Assembly (NCBI RefSeq): GCF_954871325.1
Contig: NC_088775.1
Location: 65,263,561-65,327,560, forward strand
Origin: Gordionus sp. m RMFG-2023
Lineage: Eukaryota; Nematomorpha; Gordioida; Chordodea; Parachordodidae
Length of the DNA stretch: 64,000 bases
Direction of reading: 5' to 3'
A program made the position numbers and the translations under genes. Shown here in pieces: positions 36,731 through 48,792 of this stretch (positions are counted from its first letter, which is position 1; each line of letters starts with the position of its first letter). The notes under the pieces were generated by a model. It was not told the DNA's origin. It searched no databases and worked only from the letters and a program-made list of their open reading frames with translations.

Positions 36731-38278
36731 CGTTCTTCTTTTACCAGTATCACAAGGCATAGGCATATCATCTTTATCAGGACGTAATGTGTTTTGTACA
36801 CTGCTTTGTTAATCCGTCATCACTTTCATCTACAACCCTAAATGATATAAAATTATATATTAATTATTTCATCTCCAGATGACCGCCCAGATTTTTTTTG
36901 TCGCTTTTTCCATCAAAAAATTAAAATGTCAACAAGGATGTGCTCTTAATTTTATCAAATACATAATAAATATTCCTCATTATTTTTTAAAAAAATTATC
37001 CTAAATTTATATGTCAATAAAAAAAAATATCTTAAAAAATATATAAATAATTTGCATATAAGCTTCATTAGTGTTTAATGGCATTTTTGTAATTTAAATA
37101 GACAACATTTTTTTTTTACTTAACATAAAAAAATATATATCCCTTATCAAATTTTTTGACAAATAATTTCAGAAATGCAAGACATACATTAAATTTATCT
37201 GAAAAACAACAATAACCCTATATAATAAACAACATATTTTTTAGATATAATTTTAAATGATCATATTACAAAATAGTATAAGAGTAAGTTATTTTTATTT
37301 TATTTGTCATGATTCTCTAATGAGTGGTTGCCCAGGCCTTCCCAGTTTCCCTTAATACGGAATTTATAAGTTTTTTTTCCATATTAGACTAATTGGTAAA
37401 TCAGATATTTCCCGTTCATGTGATGATATTAAAAATTTAACTATCTCCGAGGCGGGAAAATATTTCAAAATTATAATGGGTAGGACTGGGCTTGGAACCT
37501 CAAAATTAATATTAGCTTGCACCTGACTTGGGAATATCTTTTACAAATTATCAAGGTTTGAGCTGGGCTTGATAAACTTTTTTAAAATTATAAGATCTTG
37601 GATGCTTCCTAATGAACCTGGCATGACATCTATCGTAAAAAATGAATAAAAATCTCATTCCCCGTCATTTTTGACGGGCTTTCTACTAGTATTTATTATC
37701 AAAGACATTGATTAGTAAAATTTATTAAAATATTAACTGTAATATATTTTATAACTGTCAAATGTGTCTGTAAAATTGGAATTTTACTTAATACTTTGTA
37801 ACCAATTCTATATAATAGAGGAATATCAACTAAATGTCTACTTACTTTTTATAAAGATATTTCTTATACCTGTTTGGAATAAATGATTACCATGCTTTTG
37901 TATTAATATATATATAAGCAATTTATTATATTTTATATAAACTAATAAAAATATATTTCATACTTGTTCCTTCATTTTTTCTATTAAAATTAACCTCCTA
38001 TCTTATGAAAATATTTTATGACTATTTAGAATAAGAAAACCCGGCCGAAGACCGGCCCAAAATGGGGTCTGAGCGCAAAGCCCTCAGAAATTTTGTAATT
38101 CTGCTCCCCCTTACCCTTATGAAAATCATGGCTATGCCTATGCTTATATAAATAAGATAGGTAAAAGAGATTTATTTTTTAATTACGATGAATAATTCGT
38201 ATGCAACAATAGCTCAGATTTCTTAACAGTTTATAAACGTATGCTTAACATGTTAATTGTTCTAGCTTGTGCAAAATT

Positions 38279-38465
38279 CAGTGGGGTCGCTAGCCTTTGT
38301 AATCTCAGGAATTTTTTAAAATTATTTTCAAAATTACATTTCTTTAACATTATCTAAAATTACCTTTTTTTAGCTAACATTATCCAAGATTACCTTTTTT
38401 TAGTAGAATAAAAAAAATTCAAAATTTTGAGGGGTAGAGCCCCCCCCCCCCCATTGATGCTACTG
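38279..38465. mobile_element. Small hAT-type MITE with poly-C subterminal run
   Basis: It runs from CAGTGGGGTCGCTAG to TTGATGCTACTG with flanks gcaaaatt (38271-38278) and gcagaatt (38466-38473), seven of eight bases the same. A run of 14 C lies just inside the right end. 187 bp. The terminal match is imperfect, so the call rests mainly on the flanks. Confidence 0.5.
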
Positions 38466-38473
38466 GCAGAATT

Positions 38474-39129
38474 ATATTTCTTCATTTCTTTAGCAATTAA
38501 TTTTTATTATTTACGTTTTTATATACAATATCAGTGGTGGCGTTTTCATCATTTAAATTGTTTCATTATACATTCATTTTGCGCTGAATTTTGAATAAGC
38601 AAAAAGTTGTGCTTAATTTCCAATTAATTAAATGTTCATTTTAAAATTAGCTCCATTTTAATTTTGAAGAAAAGGCAAAATCAAAGAACTCAATAAAATT
38701 ATTTTTATAATTTTTTCCGATAAAAAAATTTAAAAGATAAAAGTTTTTATATTGGGATTGTTTAAGGAATTTTTTTTATTTGTTATGAGGTTATGTAATT
38801 TGTGTTAGATATTTTTTTTATTAGCGAATATATGTGTATTATAATTAATTATAGTAGAAGAAATAAATCTATGAACATAACCCAACCGAAGTTTGGGCAA
38901 AAGCGGACCTAAGGTCCTTCAGGGAGGGAGGGGTTGTAAGGGCGAAGCCGCTTAAATAAATAAATATTGTAAACTAATTCCTAGACACATTTTAAAAATA
39001 AATTAGCACTTTTTTGCGCCCCCTTTGTAAAAACTGATGAATGGGGTTTTTCAGGTATAAAATTTAATGAACATTTAATCTTCGAAATGTGCATTACAAG
39101 CATTCATTCAATTAATAAGTAATAATCTA
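38474..39129. other. AT-rich spacer with a 'ccgaag' GC patch
   Basis: A GC-richer block at 38880-38955 (aacccaaccgaag, gggcgaagccgc) resembles those at 38040 and 15900. No gene seen. Confidence 0.4.
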
Positions 39130-39340
39130 TTTTGTAACGGTATTTATTGCTTGATCATATATATTTTATTCTGTGCACGCTTCTTTAAATCATAATGCTA
39201 AATGAACTTAAAATTAACCTACTCTAAACTTTTATAATCAAAACTTCTTATTTAACCTGGCACGAGTTTTTTATTTAACATATTACTTCCCGTAGGCTTT
39301 TAAGTAAGTTTATGAATCTTGCGCACAGATAGCTTCAGCC
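39130..39340 (+). repeat. Diverged segment of the hAT-A family
   Basis: It aligns with 21560-21750 of hAT-A copy 2, for example cataatgctaaatgaactta with the matching stretch at 21611 and gcttttaagtaagtt with 21720. Ends were not identified. Confidence 0.5.
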
Positions 39341-39819
39341 TTCCCTTAAATTATGGTTAGTTTCCTTTCATAGTTTTCCCCAATAAAATCGGAATGAGAG
39401 AGTCCTAACATAGCTCTATTGTAATTTACAACTCATAGACAATGCACTTTAAATATCTAATTTCTCTATATAATACATTAACGATGTGTGAAAAATTTAT
39501 AAATTAAATCATTTGTAATGTGTTATCAAATGTGTGGACAATTACTTAATGAATACAAATGAATAAAATAACTTACCAACTTGATAAATATATAATATTC
39601 GGCTACAAAAATGAGGGAAACACTATACTTCATTAACGACTAACGAAGTACTAAAGAATTATATATTTTCATTGAGAATCGACTTTGTGTGAAGTTGGCC
39701 AAAGTTTTAATTTTTTTATAACCTTTTTTTCATTGACTTGGGCTACTATATGGTTTGAAATACTAACAAGTTCTAAAAAATGGCATATGATTTAAAGTTA
39801 GTTCTCCAATTCTTCTGTC

Positions 39820-40390
39820 GGCTTCAAGCCCCCTTATAAATATTGTAAATGACACAATGTCAAAAGCCTGCTGACTCTAAAGGTTGCCATTCCCTGCTTT
39901 GCAGATGATCTAGAGGCAGAAATAGGACATACCTAATATAACTCACACCTTAAAATATACTGGAATTTCGTCCATTCTCGATCGATCTAACTGAATTTTG
40001 TACAAAGATGGCATAATTTATCCAAAATCTCAAGAAAGGGTGATGAGTCCTCTATGGATCCACTGCCCTCTCAACCTAAATCATGATAAGCTATAGACAA
40101 CACAAGCAAATCTGCTCGATATTCTTTTGCGTTACCTTCCAACTATTTATTTATACCAATCTTACTAGTATTTTCTATAATCCTCAAGCCCTAGCCTCCT
40201 TTAAGTATCTAAGCTAATACATTGCACTATTTCGAGGACCGAAGATGCAAGTAAAGGTTTTTAACTAAAGAGAATTACAGAATTAATAAGAGCAAATTAT
40301 ATCAGCTTTATATAATCCATTGACCAAGCCTCACAATAATTTTTAAGTAGCGTATTATGCAATAAAATCATAAAGGTGCAAGATTTATAT
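39820..40390 (+). pseudogene. Decayed non-LTR retrotransposon (LINE) reverse transcriptase fragment
   Basis: The translation gives SPLINIVNDTMSK, then about 15 codons later in another frame IPCFADDLEAEI, and about 100 codons later ASFKYLS followed by YIALF. These resemble, in order and spacing, the LLFNIFIND, FADD and FKYLG blocks of LINE reverse transcriptases. There are many stops and frame changes. No poly(A) tail or target duplication was found. It is an old copy. Confidence 0.4.
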
Positions 40391-41949
40391 GAATCATTTA
40401 GACATTTTAGTCTATTCCCAAAGCTGTTTATGTATTTTAATTTAGCTCATATCCATTTTGAAGGAGCTATTTAGCAAACAACTTATGATAATTGTATCAA
40501 AAATAGATTTAGGCTAATGAAAAGTAAATTCTAAATATGCTTTTTTGCAATTTCCGCGATGCAAGGGTTGTCAAGCGACTGAGAATACTTTATGAATGAA
40601 CTCAATGCGAAGATCTTTTTAATGGCATCACTATGCATCAATTTTCTTAAATTTTTGAATTCATAATTGGGAGTAAGTGAGTAATGATGTAAGCGTTTAG
40701 CGTTATTAATTTTTTTTTATGTGAATAAGCCTTTATGTGATGCTAAATTTATTAGAAGCAACCTCCCCCCCCCCTCCCTCCCCCCCCCCCTAGAAGGATC
40801 AAATTTTTTTCTGAGGCTAAGTAGGTTCTATTACAATTGCATTTAATAAAATATGGTTGTTGTTTAGCAAATTGTTATAAGATGAGTAACATCGTTACCC
40901 AGAGTAGGTTAGGTTATTTTATGTTTAAACGATTAAAATTAGCAGCTGTTATTCCAATGAAGGAATTTATAGTAATATAAGATTGTTATAGTGAAGAATA
41001 TAGCTATTAAATTATTTTTATGGAAAACATTAAGTATATCTTGTTATTAATTTAAAACTGCAAGCAGTATTTTAGTATATGCTATTTTTAATGTGATTAA
41101 AAATTTTAAAGCAATTATAAGTGATATTTAATTATATTAAATCAATATTAAAAATAAATTTTTTTAAAATATTTGTTTAATCTAGACCAAAGTTAATATT
41201 TTTAATTTAAAGACCACATGTTAACATTCACACTTAAAATGGAAATCAATCACGTGATGATTTATTTATTTGTCGATTAATGGTTATCTTTGATTGGGTT
41301 AACATTATATAATATATTTAGATAATATCGTTTAATATATTTAATAATTTTTTTAAAATATTTAAGTTGAACCTTTTTTTTCAATTAAATAATTTTAAAT
41401 TTTGCAATGACCGTGAGGCTTTTGTTTGTAGAAAATAGGGGTATTTAGAAAAAATAAAAAATTTAGTTTAGCCACAAATGCAAAAATATGGTTTTTTTTA
41501 TATTTTGAATATACCTCAAGTCTATTTTTCAAACAAATGATAAAATTGGACCTTTGCTATAAATATGAATATTTTGAATGAAACATTATATATTTTTTAT
41601 GATTTTATGCTTATTTTAATGATAAATTTTAATAATTTAATAGAATAAAATTTACTAAAAATTTTTATCAATAAAATATTATTTACGTTTTGTTTGTTTT
41701 AATAAAATAAATTAAAAATACATCCTTATCAAATATAACTAAACCCAATTTGTATTTTTTCTCATCCCATTGATGATGGCAAGATAAGATTTATAAAACA
41801 CCATATATTGTAATAAAAATGTACAAGTTAAAATTGCTTAAAACCTTATTGAGATATATTAATGAATTCCAAATGGAAAAAAAATAATTCTTTCTTTTTT
41901 ATTTTTGAAAAATATAATAAGCTATGAGAAGATATGTCATACTACCTAT
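40391..41949. other. AT-rich spacer with a long C-run
   Basis: A C-run with T interruptions lies at 40767-40791 after agaagcaacc, probably the end of an hAT element whose partner I could not find. The rest is AT-rich with no gene. Confidence 0.4.
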
Positions 41950-42271
41950 TAGAGATCTGCAAAAGTAGGCCCGGCCCGTACCCGGCCCGAACATATTTTT
42001 TAAGAAAATTCGGAATGGGTCGGGTCGGGCCTTAGAAATTTTTTAAAATATATCTAAATTTATCAATTTTATGTTGAATTTTTTATGTAAAATAAAAATA
42101 TTTTATTTTATTTATAGAAAGTGGACGCCATATAACTTATATCGTTTATTTTGAGTAATTATAAAAATTAATTTCTATATTTAAATAAATTTTGGCCGGG
42201 CCGGAAAATTTTTTAGAAAAAATTTCGGGTTCGGGCCTGGCTTGAAAAATTAGACCCGATGCAGATCACTA
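41950..42271 (+). mobile_element. GGCC-rich MITE, TAG-end type
   Basis: The left end TAGAGATCTGCA and the right end in reverse TAGTGATCTGCA are a pair, flanked by ctacctat and ctacctaa (seven of eight). Inside are GGCCCGGCCCGTACCCGGCC and related blocks. The copy at 62956-63361 is the same family in the opposite orientation. Confidence 0.8.
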
Positions 42272-42280
42272 CTACCTAAA

Positions 42281-42573
42281 CATGTCGTATTGGTATATGG
42301 AATGGATGGGGATTCCAAATCTTTCGATTTTATATTATATACTGATGACAATTTTTAAATTTGAAAAATCTGATTAGACCGGAAATGTATTCCAGCATTT
42401 TTAGAGTACCTACCCTATAAATTTAATGAATTATATTTTTAAGAATAAATTGTCTACAGATACTGGAATACATATCCAGTCAAATCTCTTTTATATTAAA
42501 AATCACCCATAGTAAATGATTTAAAATTAAGAGATTTAGAATCTATGTAAATTACATATCCCAAAAGGACATA
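42281..42573. mobile_element. Long-inverted-repeat MITE (CATGTCG type), copy 1
   Basis: The two halves are inverted copies: for example catgtcgtattggtatatgg at the left with ccatatccc/aaggacatat-like sequence at the right, and ggaaatgtattccag with its complement ctggaatacatatcc. It matches 58314-58705 throughout. It has no coding capacity. Confidence 0.75.
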
Positions 42574-44597
42574 TATAAATGATATATCAATGCGCAAATA
42601 GATAGATTCAAGACTTTGGTAAGAGAGGGGGAGGGCTTGTCGTAATTTTTATTGGATAGTTTTATCTTTGAAAGCCTTTGGCCGGAGTATATTTTAAAAG
42701 AAATATTTTTGGTTTTGCACTTTTTTTCTCAAAAGTTTATATTATAGTCATTATTTTAATAAATTATGAACTACTTTTACTAAAAATAATAAGGTTTATA
42801 ATTATGTATTCATTTTTGAGAAGAAGGGAGTTGGAAAAGTGATTGAGGAGAATTTTTATTAGCTCAAAATTTGGATTAGATAAACAAGAGAGCATTCGCT
42901 GCGCTAGACACACTTTCAACTGGAGCAGAGAATGGGAGAGTTGTATTATATTCAATAAATAAAAAAATTTTATAAGAGAAATATAATATAAATATTTTAA
43001 ATGACTTTCGTTTTCAAAAAATCTTATTAATTCATCTTCACATGGATCTAAATTCAGATCCTCATCAAAAAATTTTTATCTATCAGAATTTACTCTAAAT
43101 TCATATATTTACCATCATGTTTTTTTAGATTTGAGCTGCTCATTGAGGTTTAAATATTTGAATTAGAGCACAATCTACACTTGTAAAGAGTAGACTTAGT
43201 GCCCTTAATTTTCGCTACTTGTGTAAAATATGTTTCATTCTGGAACCAATGTTAAATCATCTTCATCTGAAGAAATATAATTATAAAATTAATTATAATA
43301 TTAGAGAATATAAATTAACATACCTTGATGGACTTAATATTAATTAGATTAACAATCTTATCTGTTTAAAGTTCAACAACAAAAAAGTAATAAATAAAAT
43401 AAAAATGAATAACTTTGGTGGTTGATCTGAATTAAAAACTCGGCTTAAATTATTAATAAAATTTAAAAAAATATATAATAAATTAAATATATTTTTCATG
43501 AAAAGAAGAAAAAAACGTGTTTTACACTCGTTACCTTTAAAAACAAGTAACGAATGGCGTTCCTTTTCCTCAAAAAAGGTAACGCTTTAGTAATGACATC
43601 ACTAATTTAACGTAGTCATTTTATTTTATTTATTTTTTAAATAAAAATTATGATTATCTCAACTCTCAATCAAAAATTGAATAAATAAATCTATATTTTA
43701 TTTAAAATAAAATAAAGTGTTTTTATATATTTTAAACAAAGCGGGCATATCAGAGGTGTGAACCGCTTAATTTTGAACCGTTATATATGAGGCAGAAATA
43801 GTTCGAGTTTGCATTAGAATTTTTTTTTATTTTTTTTTTATCCTTTACAAATCTAGAGATTTTTTGTTTCAAGTTTACCTTAAACAGTAAATACATGGGT
43901 AAGTCATGACTATTTTCTAAAAACTAGAAACCTAACATATTTTTTGACAGTATATATAAATTAATTTTGTATAGTCGAGTTTTTATACCAAATAAATTAA
44001 TTAACTAACATCCGTAGATGATGGGTGAAAATTTAGTAATTATTATAAATCCTGAAATCTTATTAAAATAATAAATACTTATTTGATTTTTTAAATATTA
44101 AATGCCCTAAACCCGTTTCAAAAAATAAAATCGGGGTTTGAATCTCTTTAGAATCGAACTAATTGGGTCTCATTATCTTATATTTCTTCTGGCAAAAAAT
44201 TGATTGTATTGATTTTTTCTCATTTCTAAAAAATATTCGAAAACATTTATACTTTTTTAAAATTATCTTTTCTTTTTTCTATATATTTTTGTTTCACAAA
44301 AGGATCAATAATTCAAAAAAAAATGATGTGGCAAACGTACCAAACAGTGAGAAAAATGAAGAAAAAAATCTTAATTGTATTATGAGAAAGGATAAAAAAT
44401 AGTTGATTTTTTCAATAATATTCGAAGATTAGAGCCCCCCCCCCCTCTGAAACTGTTAATATACTTTTTCAAATTATTATAAGCGTTGACATTTTTAGTT
44501 TATTAAGTTAACCTTATTTAATTATAAATAAAAAAAATAAATATTTCGAATAAACAAATTTGCTTTCGATTTTTTATTTCAAATTTTTACTATAAAA
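42574..44597. other. AT-rich non-coding spacer
   Basis: The block 43520-43605 contains inverted cgttacc/ggtaacg words that could form small hairpins. Open frames such as 42764-42955 (-) and 44163-44402 (+) are AT-driven and show no recognisable domain. Confidence 0.4.
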
Positions 44598-44610
44598 ATT
44601 TATTTAAAAC

Positions 44611-45952
44611 GGTAATAGGAAAAAAAAAACCCCGGAAAAAAACCCCATGAAAAAAATTTAAAAAAAATCGTTATTTTTTAAAAAAATTTTCTTGTCAATT
44701 TTTCTTAATTTTTTATCTCAATTTATTATTTTCTTCCCATTTTTGCTTTAAGTCATTGTTTCTGACCTTTTCTCAATTTTTTTCTTCTCAATTTTCACTT
44801 AATTTTTTTAGTATAACCTAGCAATAATTAATATTGATAAATAATTTTATAAGCGAATGCCACAATCATTAACAGCTATTAAACTCCAAAAAAAACACAA
44901 AATATTTACGAAAAAATATTCGAATTAATAATGTCTAAATGTCAAGAACGGGATTTATTTCCTGATCCATTAAATATATACATGGATTTCGAAAAGTCTG
45001 CTATTAGCGCCGTTAAAACTGTCATTGGTATAATTATTAATATCTTAAATTATTTTTATTTATTTTTTCAATTAGAGGATCACATCATAATCAGAGGATG
45101 CTTTTACCATTTGTGTCAAAGTACCCATAGAAAAATTCAAAAGCTAGGTCTGGAACGCCAATACAGAACCGATGAAGCCCTAAGCTTCTTTTGTGGCATG
45201 ATGGACAGCTTAGCATTTCCTTTTATGTGATATGGGCAATGCAATGGCATTCCTTAGATCGGTTACTCCGAGCAATGGTAAGGATATTCTTGAATATTTC
45301 GATAAAAATTAAATCAATGGAGTATCAAGGGATGTCACAAGAAGCAATTCTCAATCCCTGACAGGTCGAATTGGGCCTCGATTTCCTCCAGAAACTTGAA
45401 TCAGAGCACTATATCCAACGAATAACTCATAAATAATCAATGCGAAGGTTCGAATCATCGTTCTTCTAATCTGGTTGGGAATAAACACCCATCAATCTGG
45501 GTATTGATTAAAAAAATGAAATGCGAGGTGCCTGCCGATGAAACCAAACTTGAACGATGGCGTGTAGGTAGTTGGACACTGAAAACAAAATCGCAGTGCT
45601 TAAACAAGAAAAAATGCTGATATTCAAATTGGTACTGGGGAAAAAAATATCCCAGTAAAATAACCCATGTATAACTTATTTTCGTAAAAATTTTTGCTAT
45701 AGTAACAAATACAATATCCATCCTTAATTACTATATTGAGTAGACTAAATTTAAAAAAAGTTGCAATAAGATCTGTTTATTTTATTGATAAATCATTATT
45801 ATGTATATAATTTATTATTAAATTATATTTTTATAATATTTTTTTCTAAAATACTAATTTGTCTATACCTTATATAAATCCAAATAAAAATATACCGATA
45901 TTATTAGATCTTAAGTAAATTCGAAAAAAAATTTCGGGGTTTTTTTTCCGGG
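44611..45952 (+). mobile_element. Mutator-like element (MULE) with terminal repeats
   Basis: Near the left end lies CCCCGGAAAAAAACCCC and at the right end, in reverse, TCCCGGAAAAAAAACCCCG. The 13 bp word atttatttaaaac flanks it on both sides (44598-44610 and 45953-45965), longer than the usual 9-10 bp MULE duplication but consistent with one. The interior holds a broken MULE transposase. About 20 extra bases separate the left flank from the CCCCGG block. Confidence 0.65.
44931..45640 (+). pseudogene. MULE transposase, partial and broken
   Basis: It contains IYMDFEKSAISAVKTVIG, then RGCFYHLCQSTHRKIQKLGL, the MULE catalytic-domain blocks around the second Asp and the CxxH motif. Between them lies a likely intron of about 48 bp (GTATAATTATT... 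TTCAATTAG, roughly 45028-45076). Later pieces in other frames are FLRSVTPSNGKDILEYF, PRFPPET, and NQCEGSNHRSSNLVGNKHP followed by SIWVLIKK, again as in the FLYWCH-associated MULE family. The N-terminal domain is missing, and the 99-residue first frame ends at a stop at 45228. It is a dead copy. Confidence 0.75.
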
Positions 45953-45965
45953 ATTTATTTAAAAC

Positions 45966-47340
45966 ATACAGTAATCAATTTTTTTTGTTTATGATATTTA
46001 AATTATCTCTTCTCTTCTCTTCTCTTCTCTCTCTCTCTTCTCTTCTCTTCTCTTCTCTTCTCTTCTCTTCTCTATATATTTAATAATCATTTTTTTTTAA
46101 AAATGGCGTTTATTGTCTAAAAAAATTGATATTTAAAAATTATTTAATAAAAAGACATAAAACTTCGCAGAAACATAAAATAGGAGGGTACAAAAAACCA
46201 GGTCATCATATTAACAGGTTTTTTTTGTAATTACAATTTAAAAATCTTAGGTGGAAATTGTTTGATATACCCCCAGTATGAGAAAAATGACAGAAAGAAT
46301 GTGACCACAATGGGGGGGGGGATTTATATTAGCTTAAGATGATGTTTACGAAAACTGGAAATTTGATAAGAATGAGTAAATTTTTCGCGGCCATCTTGGT
46401 TATGCAAATATTTCATATATTTTTAAAGGTTTTATAATTAAACTTACAGTCCGAATATTCTTATTCCAAAACCATTATTACTTTACCTAAAAATACTTTT
46501 TGTCCCACCTCCCATCTCATTTGCGATCAAATGCTATTATTTCCCATTACCCCCGATTTAATGTTAGAATGAAGCATACCGCTGAATCTTTCTTTCTTAG
46601 CCAACTTAAAATTCTTTATTATATATATACTGGACTTCAGTAGCTTCAACTGGCATTACTTTACAATCTACTACTGAATTTATTCCACAAAACCGTTATA
46701 TAATATATTTTAACTTTATTTATTACCAAATTTTTATTGAATGAAGCATTAATTCCTAAGTCAAACTTACCCAATATATTAAAAATCTTCAATATATTTA
46801 CCCCGTGACTATTAATACGCAATCTCCCATTGATAATCAATTAACATTTCCATTATATTTCATGAGATACTATCAAGTATCAACCTTTATCTACGTTACA
46901 ATAACTTATATAGTTCCTAATGTTTTTCAGTTAAAATACCTTTATCATAAACACCTTAACATTTCAATGCACATCTTGAGGGTGGAAGGCATACAAATAT
47001 CTTGAATATAGGAAAAATATGAATTACCAGGGATTAATTTCATGATCATATCACAAGAACATCTTTTTAAAAACAAAAATTTATACAAAAAAATAACGAG
47101 GAGCTGGATTTGTCCAAATTTATAATGTTAAAACAGCGTTTATTTTGAAATTAAATTACCAACCAAATAACATTATTGTATTTTATTTTATAAAAATAAT
47201 TATTTTGCAAATAAATAAAATAATATAAAATAATTTTGTATCATCCTTGAAGAAAAAAGAATAAGGAACAGATTATGCTTTTATAGATAAGATGTTATTT
47301 TTTACGAAATAGGACCATTTTTAATTTCAATTTTAAAATT
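45966..47340. other. AT-rich spacer with a (TCTCT)n microsatellite
   Basis: The microsatellite is at 46005-46073. A G-run is at 46312-46321. The frame at 46805-47005 has no recognisable domain. Nothing else is supported. Confidence 0.45.
46005..46073. repeat. (TCTCT)n microsatellite
   Basis: A pure pyrimidine run made of TCTCT pentamers with one short TC dinucleotide stretch in the middle. Confidence 0.95.
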
Positions 47341-47670
47341 TCATTTTCAAGCCTGGACCGGAATTGTTAGGGCTCGGATCTTTATTTTTCGGCTCGACCC
47401 CTGAATTTTTAAAATTTTGTTATTTTAAATAATTTTTCTATATTTTGCAAATGTTTTGCGGGATATTGAAAATAGGAGCAGTAAATGAATATTAAATGCT
47501 ATATGATTTTTCTGATTAAATGATATAATTTAAATTAATTTTTTAAAAATAGGCCCAGCCAGGCTCAGCCTGGAATTTAAATTTAAAAAATTTTTAAGGC
47601 CAGATTGGGCAGGATTTTTTTATATTAGTAAGCCCGGCCGAGATTTTAAAATTAATCCTGCAGGTCTCGG
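47341..47670. mobile_element. GGCC-type MITE, decayed
   Basis: Blocks gcctggaccgg, ggctcgacccc, gcccagccaggctc and gcccggccgag surround an AT-rich core, and the right end is cctgcaggtctcgg. It belongs with the other GGCC-rich elements. The left end is not clear. Confidence 0.5.
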
Positions 47671-48792
47671 TTAACTTTTAGGAAAAAAATTTAGACATAA
47701 TTTTTTAAGTAGGGAATCTAATCTACTTTAAAAAAGAGTAGCTATAGTGCGCTATTTTATTTGAGAAAGTAGCTAATAGTAGCAAGGCAACTTGGGGGGG
47801 GGGGTATGTAACTGTATAGCTATAGAGCGTGATTAGCGTTAATATCCACATCAGATTCTTTACAAAATAGAACATAAATAAAAATGAATATGATCTAAAA
47901 AAAGGATAGATGGGATATTAAGCTCCCTCTCTCATAGGCAGATGAATTTGAAGTTGAATAAATTAGCGGGTATTATGTTCATTGACAGAATTTGTCAAGA
48001 TTAATATATATCCCTCTCTGGTTTCCTTAGTTTTATTGGATGTACTCCTGCTTATATTTTCACTAAATTTAAGGATTTTATCTTATAATCTTGAGAGTTA
48101 AAGTTACAATTTGAATAATGATATAAGAACTTCGGACGTTGATGCTTTATTTTTTGGAAGGAGAAATGGGATAGTGCAAATTGTTAAACTAATCCATAGA
48201 ATATAGATAATTCCCTTATGGCGTTTTTTTCGTTTGGAGAACCCCTTTGGGCTAAATTTTTATAGGAATCTAGCTGAATTGTTGTTTTGCACTGAGAATG
48301 TCGAGGTAAGTAACTTTTACAAGATATTTGATCCTATGCATAATGTGTATCTTTTCTTATTTTGATAAGGAGATCAAAATTCTAGAAGAAATTGCTTCAA
48401 TGAAATAGTATCCATTTCTATTTTTGAGATATGTAGTCTTGATTATGTTATCCACTGTTCAAAATGGGAAAACAGCAGAGGGATTTAAAGATAGCCATAT
48501 ATGGGATGGGACTTTAATTTTTTAGATAGATGATATGATTGATAAGTAAAGTATATATATTTAATGGTTGGTGCCAGTATTTTCTTAATATTCGTCAGTC
48601 AAATGTTGCCTACCCAAGAGCTTAAATAAATTATGAAAATTAAGCCCATTTAAATTATAATGGTGAATTATATCCACGGGATATTATATAACTTTAAATT
48701 ATTTTGAAAGCAATGCCCATTTGAGTATAATTGCTACAGATTATGACATTTATCAAAGAAGAAATCACTGACAATTGTCTATTGTATTTCCC
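47671..48792. other. Non-coding spacer, slightly less AT-rich
   Basis: A G-run lies at 47795-47804. The stretch 47900-48500 is less AT-biased and may be an old degraded gene or transposon, but I could not identify any domain in six frames. Confidence 0.35.

Larger units (their letters stand above)
23779..37689 (+). mobile_element. Outer Helitron (non-autonomous), itself interrupted twice
   Basis: The 5' end is TCTA(TATTATAATTTCCCG), split by the hAT-2 insertion, so the first four bases lie at 23779-23782 and the rest resumes at 26358. The 3' end is a 7 bp hairpin (37661-37667 with 37672-37678), seven bases, and CTAG at 37686-37689. The host bases on either side are A and T, as expected for Helitrons, which insert between A and T without duplication. 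Removing it restores the hAT-A sequence seen in copy 1. The element's own DNA is 26362-27314 and about 35823-37689, and it carries no gene. The copy at 1-1577 is a relative. Confidence 0.75.
22996..38142 (+). mobile_element. hAT-A family element, copy 3, split by nested insertions
   Basis: The left end CATATGCGTAGCCGGGG and the right end GGCTATGCCTATG are a terminal pair, and the flanks cttattta (22988-22995) and cttatata (38143-38150) agree at seven of eight bases. The left half (22996-23778) and the right half (37690-38142) join to give a sequence collinear with copy 1: 5543 to about 6255, then about 6258 onwards. Everything between is a Helitron with its own inserts. The host element carries no transposase. 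Confidence 0.75.

Noticed and set aside
40767-40791. Telomere-like or centromere-like C-rich repeat
   Set aside because: It is an irregular C-run like those at hAT ends, not a regular telomeric unit.
44163-44402. Membrane protein of 79 residues
   Set aside because: Phe/Ile/Leu richness is expected from T-rich DNA; there is no motif, and no start context or homologue recognised.
46005-46073. Regulatory GA/CT element
   Set aside because: A pure pentamer microsatellite with no nearby gene.
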